From assembly GCA_020849615.1 (NCBI GenBank), contig JADLFW010000009.1, positions 186,001-250,000 on the forward strand: a stretch of 64,000 nt of DNA. The letters run 5' to 3'. This DNA is from Phycisphaerales bacterium (GTDB lineage: Bacteria; Planctomycetota; Phycisphaerae; Phycisphaerales; UBA1924). The notes under the pieces were generated by a model. That model made no database searches. It was not told the DNA's origin and was given only the letters and a program-made list of their open reading frames with translations. The position numbers and the translations under genes were made by a program. Of this stretch, positions 36,493 through 48,318 are shown piece after piece; the stretch's first letter is position 1; the number at the start of each line of letters is the position of its first letter.

Positions 36493-36741
36493 TTACCCCT
36501 GTTCGTTGTGGTCCTTCACGGCCTTGCTTCCTTCGCCCTTCGCGGCGTACCACTCCACCATTCGGCGGATCCACTCGCGGGCCCGGCGATCATCGGCCCG
36601 TTGTTTGCCCGGCGCGGCGAGCGGGAACGTCGCGGCCATTTCCGCGAGCCCCCGCACGATCCGTCTTGAACACCGGGGCCTCTTCACCGTCGAGACTCCA
36701 TCCAAGCCAGCCCCGCGGCGACTCACCGCGGCGGCCAGCAT
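36493..36741 (-). CDS. small basic hypothetical protein of the element
   Basis: An 82-residue basic protein with N-terminal RRGAGLD and a C-terminal helix (REWIRRMVEWYAAKGEGSK). The start is uncertain: ATG 36741 has no clear ribosome binding site, while ATG 36639 (MAATFPLAAPGK) has GGGGG nine bases upstream. Its stop is three bases from the zinc-finger start, supporting one transcript. The function is unknown. Confidence 0.45.
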   Translation of the reverse strand: MLAAAVSRRGAGLDGVSTVKRPRCSRRIVRGLAEMAATFPLAAPGKQRADDRRAREWIRRMVEWYAAKGEGSKAVKDHNEQG

Positions 36742-36798
36742 CCGGGGACACGGAAGCGCCCGCGGCCTCGCTGGCGGCGGCGGGCGGGAGAGAGCGGG

Positions 36799-37077
36799 TT
36801 AGCCGGGAGTGCCGAGTTCGATCGTGTGCGGGGACATGAGCAGCCGCCGATAGGTCCACAGGATCGGGGCCGGGCCGGACGGCACTTCACCGGGCTTGAG
36901 GTAGATCACCCGATGCACGCGGTCAATCTGCCCCGGGTTGAAGTCCGAGAGCCGGGCCCGGCGCGGCGGCGGCGGGGAGTCATCGGCGGCGGCGATGTTC
37001 GCGCCGACGCACACCGCCGCCAGCATGGCCACGGCGATCACCGAACCGAACAGCCGAAACTTGGATGCCACCATCAT
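36799..37077 (-). CDS. small exported or membrane-anchored protein
   Basis: A 92-residue protein from ATG 37077, with AGGAAAGG upstream; the longer frame to 37209 is antisense to nothing useful and starts in the previous gene. A signal peptide or anchor (FRLFGSVIAVAMLAAVCVGANIAAA) is followed by a Pro/Arg stretch (SPPPPRRARLSDFNPGQIDR). A short C-terminus follows (VHRVIYLKPGEVP). It is not recognised. Confidence 0.55.
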   Translation of the reverse strand: MMVASKFRLFGSVIAVAMLAAVCVGANIAAADDSPPPPRRARLSDFNPGQIDRVHRVIYLKPGEVPSGPAPILWTYRRLLMSPHTIELGTPG

Positions 37078-37097
37078 CGCGCACCGCCCTTTCCTGT

Positions 37098-37484
37098 TCA
37101 CGTGCCCCGGACAGACAAAGCCCCCGCGCCGTCTCGCTCGGCGACGGGGGCATATGCGGGGGGAGAGAGAAACCCCGCGGAGAGAAGCGAGTCGAGGACT
37201 TCGGCGCACACGGATTCGGAGACCGCCGCGGGGAGCGGCACGCCTTCGGTGGAGATCCAGTAGTCCCCGTGTTCCTCATCGGCCATGCAGCGGGCCCGCA
37301 CGTTCACACACCGGCCCGCCGCCCCGCCTGGGTAATAGTCAAAGTCCACCCGCGCCAGACAGTGGGCCATCCCCGGGCGGCGCGGCGCGTTCACGATGGA
37401 CAGGGACCACAGCCGGTAGCCGCAGCGGGGCACCCCGCCGCGGGCGGGCTCAAAGGCGGGGAGTTGGGCGAGCGTCGTGGGCAC
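37098..37484 (-). CDS. hypothetical protein of the element
   Basis: A 128-residue protein from GTG 37484, three bases after the stop of the upstream gene. It contains five cysteines spread through the first two thirds (RCGYRLW, AHCLARVDFDYYPGG, RCVNVRARCMADEEHGDYW), perhaps a metal site. Then comes a helix (SESVCAEVLDSLLSAGF). It is not recognised. Its position between the OB-fold candidate and the exported protein supports an early-gene block. Confidence 0.55.
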   Translation of the reverse strand: MPTTLAQLPAFEPARGGVPRCGYRLWSLSIVNAPRRPGMAHCLARVDFDYYPGGAAGRCVNVRARCMADEEHGDYWISTEGVPLPAAVSESVCAEVLDSLLSAGFLSPPAYAPVAERDGAGALSVRGT

Positions 37485-37487
37485 GGG

Positions 37488-37820
37488 TTAGCGGCCCCCG
37501 CCCCCGGACCCGGCCCCGGCCTTGGGATCAACGATCGGCTTCGGGTCGCCCGTGGGGATCCCATCTTCGTCAAGGTCGATCTCGGCCACCTGGGTAGCCG
37601 CAAGCTGAATGTTGTTGTTGTAGAGGGTGACACCGCCGCGGGCTTCAATGGCCATGCCCTCGCCCAGCCGGGCGAACACGTAGTCGGGTACGCGGAGATC
37701 GAACGTAGCCCCCACGGTCGCGACTTTGACCGAGTGGCCGAACACCTTGCCCTCTTTGGTCTTGAGTTCGCGGGTTTCGGCGACGGTCCCGGTGACGGTC
37801 CAGCGGAGCGGTTTAAACAT
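37488..37820 (-). CDS. candidate single-strand DNA-binding (OB-fold) protein
   Basis: A 110-residue protein from ATG 37820, with GAGG seven bases upstream; the frame to 37868 is longer but less likely. Five strands are suggested by LRWTVTGTVAETRELKTKEG, FGHSVKVATVGATFDLRVPD, GMAIEARGGVTLYNN and NIQLAATQVAEI, and the acidic/Gly-rich tail (DLDEDGIPTGDP ... GSGGGGR) mirrors the flexible acidic tails of SSB proteins. An ssDNA-binding role fits rolling-circle replication. The fold call is by pattern only, without a family match. Confidence 0.55.
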   Translation of the reverse strand: MFKPLRWTVTGTVAETRELKTKEGKVFGHSVKVATVGATFDLRVPDYVFARLGEGMAIEARGGVTLYNNNIQLAATQVAEIDLDEDGIPTGDPKPIVDPKAGAGSGGGGR

Positions 37821-38179
37821 TTCTTCGGCCTCGCGGCACACGCCCCGCAAGTCCCCGCCCGCGCACACGGCGGGATCAGGGAGCGGGGAGCGTGTGAAGC
37901 CGGACGCCGGGGCGGTTAGACCACGGCGCGACCGGCCCGAAGCGAAGAAACCTGATTGCCTTGGGAGACGACCGACCCCGGAACCGACAGCCGGGCGCGT
38001 GAGGTACCCACCCTAGGAACGGGGTGGCACGGGCGGGCTGGGGGGGATACGATCGTCATGGGCTGGGTCGGTACCTTCGACTCGGGCCTACGCCAATCCC
38101 GTCTAGTCCACGGGGTTGGCACTTACCACACGCTAGCAAGGGTCTCGGGAACGTCAAGCGGGGGCGCTGCTGGACGCGG
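37821..38179. other. 359-base non-coding region at the right end of the element
   Basis: No convincing coding frame. It contains a leftward promoter candidate (38130-38157) that would drive the main gene stream, and several C-rich and G-rich runs (for example GGGCTGGGGGGG near 38038). In the circular form it adjoins the left end. An origin or operator would be expected here or in the 24.6-24.9 kb hairpin region. Confidence 0.4.
38130..38157 (-). promoter_or_regulatory. candidate sigma70-like promoter reading leftward
   Basis: On the minus strand TTGACG (38157-38152) and TAGCGT (38135-38130) are 16 bases apart, just inside the right end of the element and pointing to the leftward gene stream. 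Confidence 0.45.
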
Positions 38180-38207
38180 CGGGTCCCTACCCTTTCTTAT
38201 AGGACGT
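38180..38207. other. right attachment site: hybrid dif-like XerC/XerD site
   Basis: On the plus strand: left arm CGGGTCCCTAC (38180-38190, degenerate XerD-type, element side), centre CCTTTC (38191-38196), right arm TTATAGGACGT (38197-38207, host side). Reversed, the right arm reads ACGTCCTATAA, close to the XerC arm of Firmicute dif sites. The centre, the start of the XerC arm (TTAT) and the following GGAC are shared with the left site. Confidence 0.75.
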
Positions 38208-38279
38208 TGTACATGGCGGCGGGGGGGCCAGACCTCCGCCCGCATTGCCGAACGGGGCCGGGACTGCAACACTGGCCCG

Positions 38280-39833
38280 ATGGCCCTCGCGACTCCCGCT
38301 CCGAACCCCTCCCGGCTCCCGCCCCTCATCCTCGACGCCGGGCCGCTCACCACCGCCGATGTCGAATCGGTCGCCCGGGGAGGAAGGCCCGTGGAGCTGG
38401 GATCCATCGCGCGCGGCAAGATCGAATCGGCGCGGGCCATCGTCGAGCACTCGCTCACCGATGGCCGGGCCCACTACGGCATCAATACGGGCTTCGGCTC
38501 TCTCTCCCGCCAGCGGATCTCAAGCGATGCGCTCCGGGATGTGCAGCGGAACCTGGTGCGCTCGCACGCGGCGGGCGTCGGGGCCCTGCTGCCATCCGAT
38601 GTTGTCCGCGCGATGATGCTGCTCCTCGCCGCCTCGCTGGCCCGTGGGCATTCGGGTGTCCGGGCTCCGGTCGTGGAAACCCTCATCGCCGTGCTCAACG
38701 CCGGCATCACCCCCGAGGTGCCCGGCGTGGGCTCGGTCGGCGCTTCGGGCGACCTGGCTCCGCTGGCCCACGTTGCGCTGGTGCTGATGGGAGAGGGACG
38801 GGCTTCCTACCGCGGCGGGTCTACTTCCGGTGCCGAGGCGCTTCGGGCCGCGGGCATCCCCCCGCTGACGCTCGAAGCGAAGGAAGGTCTGGCCCTCATC
38901 AACGGCACGCACCTGATGGCGGCCCGCGGAGCGCTGCTGATCCGCGATTTCGGGCGGCTGTTCGACGCCGCGATGGCGGCGGCCGCCATGTCCCTGGATG
39001 CCTGCCGCGCAACCGATGCGTTCCTTGACGACCGCGTGCACGGGGTGCGCGGGCAGCCGGGCCCGAGGCGTGTGGCCGAGCAGATGCGCGGACTGCTCAC
39101 TGGCAGCCAGATCATCCCCTCCCACCGGGAGAACGACCCGCGTGTGCAGGATCCCTACTCGCTGCGCTGCTCACCCCAGGTGCTCGGCGCCGCGTGGGAT
39201 GCCGCGGCCTACGCGGCGAGCGCGATCCAGGCGGAGCTCGGCGCGGTCACCGACAACCCCCTGGTCTTCGCCGGGCCCGGCGAAGCGATCGTGTCGGCGG
39301 GCAACTTCCACGGCATGCCGCTGGCGATCCCGCTGGACACGCTCACCATTGCGCTCTCGCACATCGCGGGGATCGCCGAGCGCCGGGTGTTCCTGATGCT
39401 CGCGGCGTTCGACAGCGAGATGCAGCTGCGCCCCTACCTCAGCCCGTCCCCGGGGCTGCATTCCGGGCTGATGATCGCGCAGTACACGGCGGCGGCGTGC
39501 TGCAACGAGATCATCGGGCTCGCCGGGCCCGCCAGCGTCGCCAACATCCCGACCAGCGCGGGGATGGAGGATTACAACTCCTTTGGACCCCGGGCGGCGG
39601 CGAAGGCGGCGCGGGCCACGGAGCTGGCCCGGCTGGTGGTGGCGATCGAGCTGCTGTGCGCAGCCCAGGCGATCGAGGCGCACCGGCCGCTGCGATCCGG
39701 GGACGGCATCGAGCGTGTCATCTCGCGTGTGCGCACGGAGGTTCCGTCGCTCACGCAGGACCGCCCGCTGACGGCTGATATCGAATCGATCGCTTCGATG
39801 GTTGAACGGGGCGACCTCGCGCCCAATTCCTGA
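38280..39833 (+). CDS. hutH: histidine ammonia-lyase
   Basis: First enzyme of histidine breakdown, giving urocanate and ammonia. The MIO prosthetic group forms from Ala155-Ser156-Gly157 in GSVGASGDLAPLAH. Other blocks are YGINTGFGSLS, the HDNPLVF-type AVTDNPLVF, and AGNFHGMPLA with the conserved His. Start ATG 38280 gives 517 residues, usual for the family. It lies just beyond the right attachment site, so the element sits directly upstream of the hut cluster and could affect its promoter. Confidence 0.95.
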   Translation: MALATPAPNPSRLPPLILDAGPLTTADVESVARGGRPVELGSIARGKIESARAIVEHSLTDGRAHYGINTGFGSLSRQRISSDALRDVQRNLVRSHAAGVGALLPSDVVRAMMLLLAASLARGHSGVRAPVVETLIAVLNAGITPEVPGVGSVGASGDLAPLAHVALVLMGEGRASYRGGSTSGAEALRAAGIPPLTLEAKEGLALINGTHLMAARGALLIRDFGRLFDAAMAAAAMSLDACRATDAFLDDRVHGVRGQPGPRRVAEQMRGLLTGSQIIPSHRENDPRVQDPYSLRCSPQVLGAAWDAAAYAASAIQAELGAVTDNPLVFAGPGEAIVSAGNFHGMPLAIPLDTLTIALSHIAGIAERRVFLMLAAFDSEMQLRPYLSPSPGLHSGLMIAQYTAAACCNEIIGLAGPASVANIPTSAGMEDYNSFGPRAAAKAARATELARLVVAIELLCAAQAIEAHRPLRSGDGIERVISRVRTEVPSLTQDRPLTADIESIASMVERGDLAPNS

Positions 39834-40007
39834 GTATAGCCCCGGCCCGGGGTGCGGATAACCCCAGAACTGCAAGCCACTTTCCGTCTTGAGCCGCGCG
39901 GTTTGGCTCGATAGGTTGATGGGAGCAGATCGGTGGTGCGCGGGCGGGCCAAGCCGCGCCGCCGCTCGGCCGATAGAGGGAACGTCCACGGGACACGGGG
40001 ATACGCG

Positions 40008-41744
<1,737 letters not shown>

Positions 41745-41753
41745 ACTGCGGGC

Positions 41754-42650
41754 GTGACCCTCATCCCCCACACTTCTCCCCCCCACTACCCGGATGCGAT
41801 CGCGCCGGCCCGGTTCGCCGCCCACATCCAGCAGATGCTGCCCGTCGGCTGCCGGGTCGCCATCCTCGGCCTGCCCGATGACCTGGGTGTCCGCCTGAAT
41901 AACGGCCGCCCGGGCGCCAAGGACGGGCCGAGGGCCTTTCGTGAGGCCTTGTCGCGCTACGGCGTCGCGGAACCCGCAGAATGGAGCTGGCCGAAGGTCT
42001 TCGATGCCGGCGATGTGATGCCCGCCCCGGGTTCGGATGAAGCGGCGCTGACCGAAACGCACCGGCGCGTGACCGAGGCGACCGCCAAGCTGCTTGACCT
42101 GGGCCTGTTCCCGATCGCCATCGGCGGCGGGCACGACCTGACATTCCCCTTCGTCCGGGCCGTGATCACCAGGTTCGGCCCGCTCGCCGGGGTGTACTAC
42201 GACGCTCATCTCGATGTGCGCGACACGGCGGGCTCGGGGATGCCCTTCCGCCGCCTCGTGGAGAGCTGCGGAGTTCAGCGGCTCTACAATCTCGGGCTCG
42301 ACCACTGGGCCAACACGCGCTCCCATGTCACCTGGTTCCGCGCCCACGGCGGCGACTTCTGCGAAGGCCTGCTGCCGCACGTCGAAGCCCCGCCCGGCGG
42401 ATGCTTCGCGAGCTTCGACCTGGATGTGATCGACATGTCCGCCGCGCCCGGGGTCAGCGCACCCAACCCGCAGGGCTGGACGGCGAACATGGCGTCGGTC
42501 GCGGTGCACGAGGCGGGCCGGCAACTGCCCCTGCGGTGCTTTGATCTCATGGAGCTCAACCCCGCCCACGATGAGGGCGGCCGCACGGCCCGCCTGGCTG
42601 CGCACCTGTTCCTGAGCTTCCTGCGCGGGTTTGCGGCGCGGGTGGGCTAG
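41754..42650 (+). CDS. hutG: formimidoylglutamase-like protein of the arginase family
   Basis: A 298-residue ureohydrolase. The binuclear manganese site is complete: GGGHD (His127), DAHLD (Asp150, His152, Asp154), and SFDLDVID (Asp222, Asp224). Within a hut cluster it should cut formimidoyl-glutamate to glutamate and formamide. Start GTG 41754 is nine bases after hutU. Because agmatinase and formimidoylglutamase look alike, the assignment rests on context. Confidence 0.88.
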   Translation: MTLIPHTSPPHYPDAIAPARFAAHIQQMLPVGCRVAILGLPDDLGVRLNNGRPGAKDGPRAFREALSRYGVAEPAEWSWPKVFDAGDVMPAPGSDEAALTETHRRVTEATAKLLDLGLFPIAIGGGHDLTFPFVRAVITRFGPLAGVYYDAHLDVRDTAGSGMPFRRLVESCGVQRLYNLGLDHWANTRSHVTWFRAHGGDFCEGLLPHVEAPPGGCFASFDLDVIDMSAAPGVSAPNPQGWTANMASVAVHEAGRQLPLRCFDLMELNPAHDEGGRTARLAAHLFLSFLRGFAARVG

Positions 42651-42683
42651 CGTCCCGATCGGGTTCCTGCGACACTGAAGCAC

Positions 42684-43910
42684 ATGGCGATCCTGATCCG
42701 CAACGCGAGGGTGCTGACGATGGCCCGCGGCCCGCGCCCGCGGCGGGGCGCTGCGTTGCGAGAACTCGGGATTGTCGAGCAGGGTGATGTGATCATCGAA
42801 CGGGAGCGGATCGTGGCGGTAGGCCAGTCGCTGTCGATGCCGCCCGCGCTGCGGGTGATCGAGGCGGACGGCCGGGTGCTGATGCCCGGGTTTGTCGACT
42901 GCCACACGCACGCGTGCTGGGCCGGCGATCGCCTCGGCGAGTGGGAGCTGCGGCTGAAGGGCGCCACGTACCAGGAGATCCTCGCGGCGGGGGGCGGGAT
43001 CATGTCCACGGTGCGGGCCGTGCGGGAGGCATCGCAGGTGCAGCTCGCGGGCGCCTTGGCGGCCCGGCTGGAAGTGATGCTCCGGCACGGCACGACGACG
43101 GCGGAGGTGAAGTCGGGCTACGGCCTGTCGACGGAAGATGAACTCAAGATGCTCCGGGCCATCCGCGAGGCCGGGGAGGAATGGGAAGGCACGGCGGTTC
43201 CCACCGCGCTGCTGGGCCACGCGATCGACCCCGCGCAGCCCGGCTTCGTGCAGCAGACGATCCGCCGGACGCTCCCCGCGGTGCACGAGGAGTTTCCGGA
43301 GGTCGCGGTCGATGCGTTCTGCGAGCAGGGGGCGTGGTCGGCGGATGATGCGACGCTGCTGCTGCAGCACGCCGGCGCGCTGGGTCATCCGCTGCGGATT
43401 CACGCCGATCAGTTCACGAGCCAGGGGATGGTGGCCCGGGCGATCGGCATGAAGGCGGTCAGCATTGACCACCTGGAGGCTTCGACGCCCGAGGATCTGG
43501 CCCGGCTCGCCGCTTCGAGCACGTTCGGGGTGATCCTGCCCTGCTGCGGGCTCAACCTGGATGGGCGCTACGCGAAGGCCCGGCAGCTGGTCGATGCGGG
43601 CGGGCTGCTGGCGATGGCCACCAACTTCAATCCCGGCTCGGCGCCGACCCCTTCGATGCCGATGGCCATCGCATTGGCGGTACGCTTCTGCGGGCTCTCG
43701 CCCGCCGAGGCCATCGCCGCGGGCACGATTAACGCCGCAACGCTGCTGGGCCTGAGGGACCGCGGCGCGGTCGCCCCCGGCCAGCGGGCCGACCTCATCC
43801 TCCTCCGGCACACCGATGAGCGGATGCTGGCCTACGAGATCGGCGGCAACCCGGTGGATGCGGTCATCTGCGGCGGCCGGCTTGTTCCACCGGTCGAGGT
43901 GTTCCGCTGA
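42684..43910 (+). CDS. hutI: imidazolonepropionase
   Basis: Third hut enzyme, opening the imidazolone ring. A 408-residue amidohydrolase-fold protein with metal motif GFVDCHTHACWAGDR, the Glu-containing GTTTAEVKSGYGL, later HADQF, and the Asp region FGVILPCCGLN then TNFNPGSAPT. It is cytosolic and metal dependent. The order hutH-U-G-I is continuous and on one strand, and no hutC-type regulator or permease is seen in the window. Confidence 0.94.
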   Translation: MAILIRNARVLTMARGPRPRRGAALRELGIVEQGDVIIERERIVAVGQSLSMPPALRVIEADGRVLMPGFVDCHTHACWAGDRLGEWELRLKGATYQEILAAGGGIMSTVRAVREASQVQLAGALAARLEVMLRHGTTTAEVKSGYGLSTEDELKMLRAIREAGEEWEGTAVPTALLGHAIDPAQPGFVQQTIRRTLPAVHEEFPEVAVDAFCEQGAWSADDATLLLQHAGALGHPLRIHADQFTSQGMVARAIGMKAVSIDHLEASTPEDLARLAASSTFGVILPCCGLNLDGRYAKARQLVDAGGLLAMATNFNPGSAPTPSMPMAIALAVRFCGLSPAEAIAAGTINAATLLGLRDRGAVAPGQRADLILLRHTDERMLAYEIGGNPVDAVICGGRLVPPVEVFR

Positions 43911-43947
43911 CGACCGGCCCGGCGAGCGCCGCTACGATTCGCCGCCT

Positions 43948-44778
43948 ATGGCCGGACGCCCCCCACTCTCACCCGCTGATGTTGATGGCGCCTACGCGGC
44001 GGCGCAGAAGGTCGTCGAGACCCACCAGCGGGTCGCCGCGTTTCTGCGCGCCGGGCAGACGCTCTTCGAGATTGATGCCTTCGTGGCCCGGACGCTCGCC
44101 GACCTGGGCGCCAAGTCGTGCTTCCTGGACTACCGGCCCCGCGGCTCGCGGGTGCCGCCATTCCCTTGCCACGCCTGCCTGAGCGTGAACGACTGCGTGG
44201 TCCACGGCACCTCGATGGCCCACCAGCAGCCCATGCAGGCCGGGGATGTGCTCAAGATCGATGTGGGGGTCGCCTACCGCGGCTGGATCGGCGATGCGGC
44301 ATGGACCTACGCCTTCGGCCGTCCATCCCCCGAAGTGCGCCGGCTGATGGACTGCGGCAAGGAATCGCTCCGCCGCGGCATCGCGACGCTGCACCCCAGG
44401 AACACGTACATGGCCTGGGCGGAGGCGGTGCAGGGCTACGTCGAGGGCGAGTGCGGCTTCGGGCTCATCCGCGGCATGGGCGGGCACGGTTACGGACGCG
44501 CCCCCAACCTGCACGGGCCACCCTTTGTCTCTAACGTCGTCGCTTCGGCGATCGAATGGCCCGAGGGCGCCCAGCGCTGCGAGCCGGGCACGCTCATCGC
44601 CGTCGAGCCCATGATCGCCGCCGGAAGCGGGGAAATCGAAGATCACCCCCGGGCCTGGCCCGTCCGCACCCGCGACCGGACCATGACCGTCCACTACGAG
44701 CACGATGTCCTGATCACCGAAGCCGGGCCGCGCGTGCTGACCGAAGGAATGGATGACCTGCCCGATGTGATCGGCTAG
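43948..44778 (+). CDS. map: type I methionine aminopeptidase
   Basis: Removes the initiator methionine from new proteins. Metal ligands and blocks seen: CLSVNDCVVHGTSM, LKIDVGVAYRGWIGDAAWTY (two Asp), MGGHGYGRAPNLHGPPFVSN (His), IAVEPMIAAG (Glu), and HYEHDVLIT (Glu region). At 276 residues it is normal. The substitution GYGRAPN for the more usual GIGRxxH is worth checking in an alignment. It starts 37 bases after hutI, so it may be read from the hut transcript. Start ATG 43948; the frame to 43816 overlaps hutI. Confidence 0.92.
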   Translation: MAGRPPLSPADVDGAYAAAQKVVETHQRVAAFLRAGQTLFEIDAFVARTLADLGAKSCFLDYRPRGSRVPPFPCHACLSVNDCVVHGTSMAHQQPMQAGDVLKIDVGVAYRGWIGDAAWTYAFGRPSPEVRRLMDCGKESLRRGIATLHPRNTYMAWAEAVQGYVEGECGFGLIRGMGGHGYGRAPNLHGPPFVSNVVASAIEWPEGAQRCEPGTLIAVEPMIAAGSGEIEDHPRAWPVRTRDRTMTVHYEHDVLITEAGPRVLTEGMDDLPDVIG

Positions 44779-44837
44779 CGGGCCGAGTCCGCGTGCAATC
44801 CATGACATTGCCAGCCGCGGGCCCTACACTGCGGCCC

Positions 44838-45689
44838 GTGAACAGGATCGAAGAGATCTTCGCGGGCCTCCGCCGTGAGAACCGCCGCGCCATCATGCCA
44901 TTCGCGTGCGGCGGGTTCCCGGCGCCCGGATCGCTGGCCGCCTTGCTGCCCGCCCTGGAACGGGCCGGGGCTTCGATCGTCGAAATCGGCTTCCCGTTCT
45001 CCGACCCCATCGCCGACGGGCCCGTCATCGCCGCCGCCATGCACGAAGCCCTCCAGAAGGGCGCGACCCCCGGCTCGGTGCTGGAGGAAATCGCCGCCGT
45101 CCGGGCCCGGGTGAGCCTCGGGCTCGTCGCGATGGTCAGCGTCTCGATCGTCTGGCGGATGGGCGGGCCGCAGGGCTTTGTCGCCAAGGCCGCCGACGCC
45201 GGCTTCGACGGCTTCATCTTCCCGGATGTCACATTCGAGGAATCGACCGAACTCCGCCGCGCCGCCGCGGCCCGGGGTTGCACGGCCAGCCTGCTGGTGG
45301 CCCCGACGACGGCCCCAAAAAGAGCGCAGGAAATCGCCCAGGCGTGCACCGGGTTCGTATACTTGCTCGCACGCACGGGCATCACCGGCGAACGCCAGGA
45401 TGCCCCAGAGATCGGGCGCATGGTTGCGAACCTCCGTCAAGCCACCGACTTGCCGATCGCCTGCGGGTTCGGCATCGCTTCCGCGGATCACGTCCGCGCG
45501 GTGGTCCGTCACGCCGACGCCGCGATCGTCGGCAGCGCCCTGGTCCGCCGAATGGCCGACGCAGCCAACTCGGGCCGCGATGCGGTCGCCGAAGCCGAAT
45601 CCTTCACGCGTGACCTGGCCCGCGGTCTTGAGGACCCGGCCGCCGTCGCGTCAGCCCCGCAGCAACACCCGCAGCAACAGCAGCAGTAA
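44838..45689 (+). CDS. trpA: tryptophan synthase alpha subunit
   Basis: TrpA cleaves indole-3-glycerol phosphate to indole. Catalytic Glu49 and Asp60 both stand in [15 protein letters not shown] at the positions used in Salmonella TrpA. Other blocks are [24 protein letters not shown] (loop 6 with Thr), and IACGFGIAS. The start is GTG 44838. The C-terminus is a Gln-rich tail ([10 protein letters not shown]) lacking in most TrpA. The beta subunit trpB is not nearby. Confidence 0.93.
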   Translation: MNRIEEIFAGLRRENRRAIMPFACGGFPAPGSLAALLPALERAGASIVEIGFPFSDPIADGPVIAAAMHEALQKGATPGSVLEEIAAVRARVSLGLVAMVSVSIVWRMGGPQGFVAKAADAGFDGFIFPDVTFEESTELRRAAAARGCTASLLVAPTTAPKRAQEIAQACTGFVYLLARTGITGERQDAPEIGRMVANLRQATDLPIACGFGIASADHVRAVVRHADAAIVGSALVRRMADAANSGRDAVAEAESFTRDLARGLEDPAAVASAPQQHPQQQQQ

Positions 45690-45790
45690 AACCGTCCGTT
45701 CCGGTTGTTGGCCCTCTCCCCGTCCCGGGATCCCAGGGTGCAATAATCAGCGTTCATTGTTTTCCTCAGCCGCCACTTGGAGCCTTCCGC

Positions 45791-47980
<2,190 letters not shown>

Positions 47981-48005
47981 GAACAGGTCTTCCAGACGCA
48001 ATCCC

Positions 48006-48034
48006 AAGGCCCGGGGCCGCCCCCCGGGCCTTTT
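48006..48034 (+). terminator. rho-independent terminator after glnN
   Basis: GGCCCGGGG and CCCCGGGCC form a 9-bp stem with a 5-base loop, followed by TTTT. Confidence 0.85.
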
Positions 48035-48069
48035 CATGCGCCCGCACCGGCCGCTATCCTCTCGTCGCC

Positions 48070-48141
48070 GGGCCCATAGCTCAGCGGTAGAGCAGCGAAC
48101 TCATAATTCGTAGTGCGCAGGTTCGAATCCTGCTGGGCCCA
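48070..48141 (+). tRNA. tRNA with CAT anticodon (Met, or Ile2 if modified)
   Basis: Acceptor arm GGGCCCA pairs with TGGGCCC, discriminator A at 48141. D arm includes AGCTCAGCGGTAGAGCA, and the T arm has GTTCGAATCC. The anticodon loop CTCATAA places CAT at 48102-48104, with the stem GCGAA/TTCGT (one G-U pair). No 3' CCA is encoded. The sequence lacks the three G-C pairs in the anticodon stem expected of an initiator, so it is elongator Met or lysidine-modified Ile2. Confidence 0.93.
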
Positions 48142-48250
48142 TTGATCCACTCACCGCCACTTCCCGCCGATCATCGCCAGACACCGCAGAGCCTGCAAAG
48201 GCCGGGGTTTCCTGCGCCTCTCGGCTTTCGACAAGGCCGGGCCTGCACGC

Positions 48251-48290
48251 AAAAAGGAAAACGGGCCGCCCTGAATGCACGGGCGGCCCG
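48251..48290 (-). terminator. rho-independent terminator for the VPAP-tailed protein gene
   Basis: On the minus strand CGGGCCGCCC (48290-48281) pairs with GGGCGGCCCG, followed by TTTTCCTTTTT. It lies 29 bases past the stop codon. Confidence 0.85.
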
Positions 48291-48318
48291 CGGTCTGTCG
48301 CGATCCGAACCAGCTGAA

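Larger units (their letters stand above)
24038..38196. mobile_element. integrated XerCD-dependent phage-like element with HUH Rep (about 14.16 kb)
   Basis: Bounded by two dif-like sites sharing centre CCTTTC; the borders given assume exchange at the XerC arm/centre junction. The interior holds about 24 closely packed genes. All but one or two run leftward, with ATGA/GTGA overlaps. Recognisable functions are an HUH rolling-circle initiator, a candidate single-strand-binding protein, membrane-anchored proteins, beta-rich capsid-like proteins, a transglutaminase-fold protease, a beta-rich receptor-binding candidate and a GH56 hyaluronidase-like enzyme. I found no integrase, no terminase, no tail genes, no plasmid partition genes and no Walker-A packaging ATPase. 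This fits a small virus with rolling-circle replication and perhaps an internal membrane, or a satellite of one. The class is inference; the boundaries and replication gene are well supported. Confidence 0.85.

Noticed and set aside
36169..36669. Rightward 166-codon frame in the element
   Set aside because: It is antisense to the zinc-finger and small basic genes, which have coupled starts and usable ribosome binding sites; composition is that of a shadow.
37916..38122. Leftward 68-codon frame just after the promoter candidate
   Set aside because: It would start only eight bases after the -10 box without a ribosome binding site, and the sequence has no recognisable feature.
24038..38196. Element as a tailed-phage remnant or gene transfer agent
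   Set aside because: No terminase, portal, protease-scaffold, tail-tube or tape-measure genes are seen, while Rep and membrane proteins point to another virus type.
24038..38196. CRISPR array or anti-phage defence island
   Set aside because: No direct repeats with spacers, no cas genes and no recognised restriction, Abi or retron genes were found in the window.
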